From assembly GCA_009760855.2 (NCBI GenBank), contig WPIO01000191.1, positions 391,001-455,000 of the forward strand: a stretch of 64,000 nucleotides of DNA, read 5' to 3'. Shown piece after piece: positions 59,116 through 64,000 of the stretch (position 1 is its first letter; every line of letters begins with the position of its first letter). The notes beneath the pieces are model-generated. The model was not told the DNA's origin. It ran no database searches and was given only the letters and a program-made list of their open reading frames with translations. The position numbers and the translations under genes were made by a program. This DNA comes from Cristatella mucedo. Taxonomy: Eukaryota > Bryozoa > Phylactolaemata > Cristatellidae.

Positions 59116-60015
59116 TCAATAAGATTAACTGGAACAAGTAGTTCAGAGTCAAAAACATTATCTCCACCACTTATGCTTGGATCTGATTCAGGCTATAATA
59201 AAATCGGTTTACGCAGAGTAGAATTTACTTATACTAATAAAGTAATATTAAATGTTATTAAAGATGTAAATGATAAACTTTGATTTAATTGAAATATGAC
59301 TGATGTATCACCTGCATATATTACAATTGCTCCTGGTTATTAAGATTCAAATAAAATAACAGCAGCTCTAAATAGAGCATTATCAGATCCACAACCAAAA
59401 ACTGTTGTTGGACAAGATGGAACAAAAAGTGCATAAAATACTAGCGCATTTTATGATACAACTAAAAGAAATAGTACAGGTATACAATTTAGTGTTGATA
59501 CAGATGATAGAGTACTAATGCAAATAGTTGGTAATTGTGTTTTTCTACTTGGAAGTAATTCTAATGTTGCTGTGAATTCCATTGGAGATACTCTTGGTTT
59601 TAATTCAAATCAACAAGGAACATTTGATAGTTCTCTAGTTGGTGGAACACCATATAAAGCAATAGAAAAAGCAATGTATTTTGCAGGTATCTTTAAAGCA
59701 TGGAATAAAATGGTATTACCAGATAATAAAGGAATAAGATGGATAAGTGTTGATTGTGATTTAGTTGATCCTTTTAAGAATTACGTAGAGAGAAAAAAAG
59801 GAGTATATATGCAATGTAGTTCTTTATACATTATAGATATTGATGATATTAATCCTGGTAATATGGTTGACCTAGATATTCCTAATATATTATATCTACC
59901 AACACGTGGTGATATCGATGCAATAGGTAGTTTTAAGATAAGTTTAACAGATCAAAATGGAAATGCTGTAAGTATTATTAGTGATGTAGTTGCAACAATA
60001 GAAATTTCAAAGTAA
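59113..60015 (+). pseudogene. Candidate minor capsid/penton-like protein 2, four stops
   Basis: Perfect TATAGAAAATG start, MSIRLTGTSSSESKTLSPPL. One unshifted frame of about 300 codons to TAA 60,013-60,015, interrupted by TGA 59,281, TGA 59,290, TAA 59,341 and TAA 59,434. From 59,518 it is open for 165 codons. Beta-rich, Asn/Asp-rich, no catalytic motif. Its place just upstream of the capsid gene and its size would fit a single-jelly-roll penton protein, but I see no diagnostic motif. Confidence 0.58.
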
Positions 60016-60027
60016 TATAGAGCAATG
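60016..60027 (+). promoter_or_regulatory. Start motif TATAGAGCAATG
   Basis: Begins at the base after the previous stop codon. Confidence 0.65.
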
Positions 60028-60616
60028 GGTAGCTATGCGAGAGTTGGTCATCATAGAATACATGGAGGTAAATATCGTGGATCTGGAGCAAAACTTGATG
60101 CTGGTCTTGATATCTTTAATAAAATTGTAGGTACTACAAGTAAAGCTGGTGATGCAGGATTAACGATTGCTAACAAAGGTATTGAAATGCATCAAGCCAG
60201 AAAACACTGAACTACAAACAAAGAAGGAAAAGATAGATCAAGATTGCGCTGTTAAACGAAGAGAGATGGATGACAAACTTGAAGAAGAAAAGAGAAGGAA
60301 AGAACTTGAATACGAGCTTGAAAGAAAAAGAAAAGATGAAGGTTGTGATAGAAAGATGAAAGAGATGGATCTTCAACTAAAAAAAGTTATGCTTGAACAG
60401 GTAACTAAGAAAAAATCTAAAAAAGGTAGAAAAGCAAAGATAGAGGAAAAACCAGAAGTTGAAGACTATTCAGAGACTCTTAAAGAGAATGATCCTAAGG
60501 CATATAAAGAAATAGAAAAAGTAATTAACACTAAAGTTGTTGATCCTCCTAAACTTGATGGTTATGGTTGGAAATATGAAGAGAAAATTAGGAGCTGGAT
60601 TATATGTTCAAAGTAA
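60025..60616 (+). pseudogene. Gly-rich basic N-terminus plus coiled-coil protein, one frameshift
   Basis: ATG 60,025 with TATAGAGCA; MGSYARVGHHRIHGGKYRGS, Gly- and basic-rich. This frame stops at 60,210. An overlapping frame carries a highly charged coiled coil (REMDDKLEEEKRRKELEYEL) and ends WKYEEKIRSWIICSK, TAA 60,614-60,616. No start motif lies before the second frame, so I read it as one broken gene of about 195 codons. Could be a core or scaffold protein. Confidence 0.5.
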
Positions 60617-60635
60617 GAAATAATGTTTAGTTTTT

Positions 60636-60652
60636 TATATAGAGAATAAATG
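60636..60652 (+). promoter_or_regulatory. Start motif TATATAGAGAATAAATG
   Basis: Before the capsid gene, with a slightly longer spacer. Confidence 0.68.
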
Positions 60653-62167
60653 GCAAGCGCACCTATCGATAGTATACTAGAACTTGGAGATCCTGAGTTC
60701 CCTGATTATAAACTTAAAGACTATCAATTTAGAGGGTTTTATCAAGTGAATGGAAATGAAACTGGTAGTATTGCTAGTAAACTAGTTACATTCATTGTAC
60801 CTGGTGAACAACAAACCTGTTATTTTCTATCTGATGGTTATCTTTTACTTGAAGGTCAATTACAAGCACAAACTGCAGCTGGTGGAGCTTTTGGTGGTCC
60901 TGCGAGAACTCTTGCTGTTGGCCTCGTTAATAATGCTGGTGCGTGGATATTTATTAGTATGAGAGTTGGACTTGGTGCAGAAGAAATTGAAAGCCTTCCT
61001 CTTGCACAAGGTGTTGGAAATGTTTCAACACTAATGGGGCTATTATGTTATCCAAATGATTACAGTAGAACTGAGGGACCTGCAACTGGATGGAGAAAGG
61101 ATGAAGCGAGCGGAATTGATGATATGGTTCTAGCTGATCCATATACTAGCCCTGCTGCATCTACAGCAACTGAAAAGAATATTGGATTTGTAGTTAGAAG
61201 AGGTATTATAAACAACATTGCTGATGAGGTTGGAAATTTTAGTATTGCACTTCCTCTATCTCGAATTTCTGGTTTTTGTGCTGACATGAATAAAATTCTT
61301 TATAATATTTCATTTACACTTGAAATGACAAGAGTTGGTGGATTAGATAAAGATGCAATTATGACTGGTACATCTGGTGCTGGTGCTTATGATAACACAA
61401 TGACGACAAAAGGTGCAATTGGTGTGGCTAGACATGGAACTTGGAATGCTTTCAAGATTGAAATGTCAAAAATGCGTCTTGTTGTTCCATGTGTAACACC
61501 AAAAGAAAGTATTCAAAGGGCACTTGCTGATATCTCAAGTGAGAGATCGAAGACAATAAGACTTAACTGCAGAGTTCGACGTTATGAAAACATTACTATA
61601 AAATCTCTTAATCAAGCAACTAAATTCGTTAAAACTCTATCAGTCCAAAATGCAATTGATAAAATTAGATGGTTGATTGTTGCAGCTCAAAACTATAATA
61701 AATATGATAGTTACACTGGTAATCCTTGTACTTAAAATCATTTTGATATTAAGAGTGTTACTGTACTTGCTAATGGATCCCAACATAATCCTTCAGTTGC
61801 AAGATCATGTGAACCTAGAAAAGGAAAATATGCACCATCTTACATGGACTTCACGACTTTTAGAAAACAATATCTTGGCCTTAATGAAGTTACTGAGCCT
61901 GTCGGCGTTACTTTTCCTGAGTGGACGACACTTTACCCTATTCACGTTATTAATCTTCAATACAATGATGAGCTCCTTAGGGTAACTTCTAGACTTGATG
62001 TTACTGTTGAGTTTAATAGCAATACTGCTAATGTTATGCCTGCAACAGGTATTCTAATTCATTACTTAACTATTTGTGAGAACAGTGCTGAGCTAATTTC
62101 AAATGGCAGTGGTGCTAATTTCACTTGCAGCAAAGGAAATATGGTATACGATGGAAAAGATTTTTAA
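60650..62167 (+). pseudogene. Double-jelly-roll-type major capsid protein, one stop
   Basis: ATG 60,650 with TATATAGAGAATAA. One frame of 505 codons to TAA 62,165-62,167, interrupted only by TAA 61,733-61,735 (codon 362). Length, beta-rich composition, position after ATPase and minor proteins, and the absence of any enzyme motif fit the Polinton/adintovirus capsid protein. Features include VPGEQQTCYFLSDGYLLLEG near residue 50 and the C-terminal TLYPIHVINLQYNDELLRVT. The fold call is by pattern and context; a structure prediction would settle it. No frameshift, so among the least damaged core genes. Confidence 0.75.
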
Positions 62168-63016
62168 TAAAATTATAATAACTAAATACAATGCAAAAAC
62201 AAGTTTTATTCAAGGGAGTGATGAGTGGAAGAGAGCTATGAGTTTAAATATAGGTGGATCGGAAGTCTATTCTGTTTTAGGAAATGATATGGTTTTTGGC
62301 TCTCAAATTGATTGTGATATAGAATTAATTGCTGATAGAAAACTAAAAATATATATTTCAAATTCTCAACCAATGAGATTCCCACAAATTTTATTTGGTA
62401 AAGTATTTGAACCAATAGCAGCTAAGTATTTAGAAATGAAATTAGATAGAGCTATTGAGAATTCAAGTGAGTGTTTTACTAGTGATGGTGTTTATAGATA
62501 TTCTCCAGATGTTATTTTTGATAAAGATACATTCATAGAAATAAAATTTTTATGGAGTAGAAGTATAGTAGAAGATTTTATTCCAAAACAATACTTAGCT
62601 CAATGTTTATTAGGATTACATGTTTTGAAACTGAGTATATGTTTTTATAGTGAATTTGAAATCTTTGTTCCTGGATTGAGTTGTGATAATATACCTAAAG
62701 AATACGCTGCAGCAGGGACAGTAAGAATCCCAACAAGTTATATTTTTGATATGCCAATAACAGAACCGCTTTTCATGTATTTACTTAAAGAGGAGAAATA
62801 CTTTGATTTTGAATTTGATATAATTTCTTATTATGGTCGTTTTAACAATAAAAAGAATTTTGGTTTTGATATAAAATATTACATAAAAAAGTAGAAATAC
62901 AAGTTGTTGAAGAGGAAGATCCGTTCAGATTTTCAAGAATAGTTTCAATAGTTAGAGAAGTATTAAATAGAAGTAAAATATTAATCAATGAATATATAGA
63001 AAATGTCCAAGTTTAA
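62151..63016 (+). pseudogene. YqaJ/lambda-exonuclease-type nuclease, one frameshift near the end
   Basis: ATG 62,151 overlaps the capsid gene by 17 bases. PD-(D/E)XK nuclease pattern: GSDEWKRAMSLNIGGSEVYS at the N-terminus, then DGVYRYSPDVIF with the Asp and FIEIKF with the ExK pair, and YLAQCLLGLHVL as the YqaJ helix. Used in recombination or genome processing in phages and large DNA viruses. Open for 247 codons to TAG 62,892. A one-base change in an A-run there moves to a frame that continues to TAA 63,014-63,016, overlapping the next start. Catalytic core intact. Confidence 0.82.
62993..63005 (+). promoter_or_regulatory. Start motif TATATAGAAAATG
   Basis: Perfect signal before fibre 4, inside the end of the nuclease gene. 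Confidence 0.75.
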
Positions 63017-64000
63017 TTCAACTGAATATGTTTCAAAAGTTAATGGATATCTGCTATCTGATTTGAATGCAAATGGAAATCGAATTTCAAATTTATCTGA
63101 TCCAATTAATGACTCTGATATTGTAACAAAATCTTATGCAGATGCTAAATTTGTTGTTAATACAGGAACAACACTTAATCTTGGTGGTAAAACAATTACT
63201 AATCTTGGAGCAGGTGTTAATCCTACTTATGCTGTCAATGTTAGTCAAGTAAGTAACTATGTTAAAAGAACTGGTGATACAATGGCTGGAGATGTAAACA
63301 TGAATAGTTTTGCTATAACATCTACTTATTAGAATTCAGGTAATGGAAAGCCAGTAGTATTAAATGATGATTATTGTGTTACTTATCGAGGAATGAAACG
63401 AGATGTGTTACTAAAAGCATTTCCATCAACAACAAATATTGATATGGGTGGATATTCAATAACTTGTTTTGTAAATCCTGTTAATCCTTCTGATGTTGCG
63501 ACTAAATCTTATGTAGATAAAACAGTTAAAAGGATAACAGAAGTAATATCTCTATAATAATAATAATAATAATAATAATTCACTTGATAAAGCGCCCTCA
63601 TAGAACTCAATCTCTCTCTAGGCGCTTTACATTTGCTGTAAAGTGAAATGCAATTGAATGGTAAGTAAAATCATGCTTGAAAAACAAACGAAATGAATAA
63701 TATGGTTAGGGGTGACATGCACAGGGTCAGCATGCAAATGTGGTTAGTGGCAGCATGCACAGTGTCAGCACGCATAAGCACATCAAGGACGAATCACAGG
63801 GCCCCACTAAATGCTGTCCTAAATAGGTGTGTTTTTAGGCTATCAATGGATCTAAATGCAAAGAACTCAATACTAAATCTGTCGGCACCTTATTCGTGGA
63901 CAAATAAAACTGCTCCACCTATGATGATATTAAATGTTATGGTTGTTGGAGCATCTAATTGTATGTTTCTAAAACCCAATACAGATACAGCTGCTGTATC
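63003..64000 (+). pseudogene. Fibre-like protein 4, split by a LINE and truncated by the window
   Basis: Perfect TATATAGAAAATG start, MSKFNSTEYVSKVNGYLLSD. Repeats NLSDPINDSDIVTKSYADAK and, later, NPVNPSDVATKSYVDKTVKR mark the same shaft family as fibres 1-3. An in-frame TAG lies at 63,330-63,332. A LINE occupies 63,557-63,839; beyond it the same frame resumes and is open to the window edge. Only the plus-strand copy among the four fibres. Confidence 0.72.
63557..63839 (-). mobile_element. Host LINE 3' end inserted in the viral fibre gene
   Basis: (ATA)n tail, hairpin gagggcg/ggcgctttac, and the family 3' UTR, reverse oriented, ending at the start of the RT-coding region. CTAT flanks it at 63,553-63,556 and 63,840-63,843. 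Near-identical to 15,391-15,668 and to the 3' end at 20,850-21,148. Confidence 0.92.

Larger units (their letters stand above)
43050..64000. mobile_element. Polinton/adintovirus-like endogenous viral element (left part)
   Basis: From about 43,050 the DNA turns AT-rich and intronless, with tightly packed genes on both strands. Core genes seen: protein-primed PolB, A32-type ATPase, adenovirus-type protease, double-jelly-roll-type capsid protein, PLA2-like protein, YqaJ nuclease and fibre-like proteins. The set is that of Polinton/adintovirus-like viruses. No rve integrase or right terminal repeat is visible, but the element continues past the window. Many stops and shifts and a LINE insertion show it is an old inactive copy. 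The left end lies between the (TG)n array and the first gene. Confidence 0.85.

Noticed and set aside
43137-63332. A ciliate-like genetic code in the viral element (TAA/TAG read as Gln)
   Set aside because: Intact genes end in TAA directly before the next gene's start motif (for example 48,102-48,104), and internal TGA also occurs (54,661, 54,784, 59,281, 59,290). Decay explains all three stops.

Overview
The window is animal nuclear DNA, probably from an invertebrate, with a large DNA-virus-like element in its right third. Host genes are split into short exons with GT/AG introns. They sit among dense microsatellites, non-LTR retrotransposon fragments ending in (TTA)n, and tRNA-derived SINEs. 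I cannot name the species. An expanded sigma-class glutathione S-transferase family suits a spiralian such as a flatworm or mollusc, but that is inference.

Host part, 1 to about 43,000, moderate to high GC. Positions 1-4,700 hold degenerate LINE pieces and no recognised gene. Ten exons of a USP38/USP35-type ubiquitin-specific protease lie on the minus strand from 12,793 down to the stop at 4,893. Reading phase is consistent across all nine introns; the first exon was not found. Positions 13,000-19,700 are GC-rich spacer with repeats. A dead hAT transposase (19,770-21,740) is split by a LINE with a clean 7-bp target duplication. Three tandem five-exon sigma-class GST genes follow on the minus strand (A 22,130-26,525; B 34,117-36,061; C 39,417-40,895). 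Copy C carries an in-frame stop. Between A and B lie SINEs, a gag-like fragment and two LINE copies in inverted orientation.

Viral part, about 43,050 to the right edge, strongly AT-rich, intronless and densely coding on both strands. It encodes a protein-primed family B DNA polymerase, an A32/FtsK-type packaging ATPase, an adenovirus-type cysteine protease joined to a Cys-rich N-terminus, a double-jelly-roll-type major capsid protein, a YqaJ-type nuclease, a phospholipase A2-like protein, an HNH-AP2 homing endonuclease, four fibre-like proteins with phage-tail-type repeats, candidate minor capsid proteins, and a cluster of small unknown ORFs. This content matches Polinton/adintovirus-like viruses. 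No integrase is visible, but the element runs off the right edge. Most genes carry stops and one-base shifts, and a host LINE has inserted into a fibre gene at 63,557-63,839, so this is an old, inactive copy.

The two most notable observations concern the viral part. First, a motif close to TATATAGAAAATG lies directly on about 18 start codons on both strands, which looks like a virus-specific promoter grammar. Second, a cluster of small ORFs at 47.1-49.2 kb, several sharing an Asp/Arg-Ile-Leu N-terminus, matches nothing I know.
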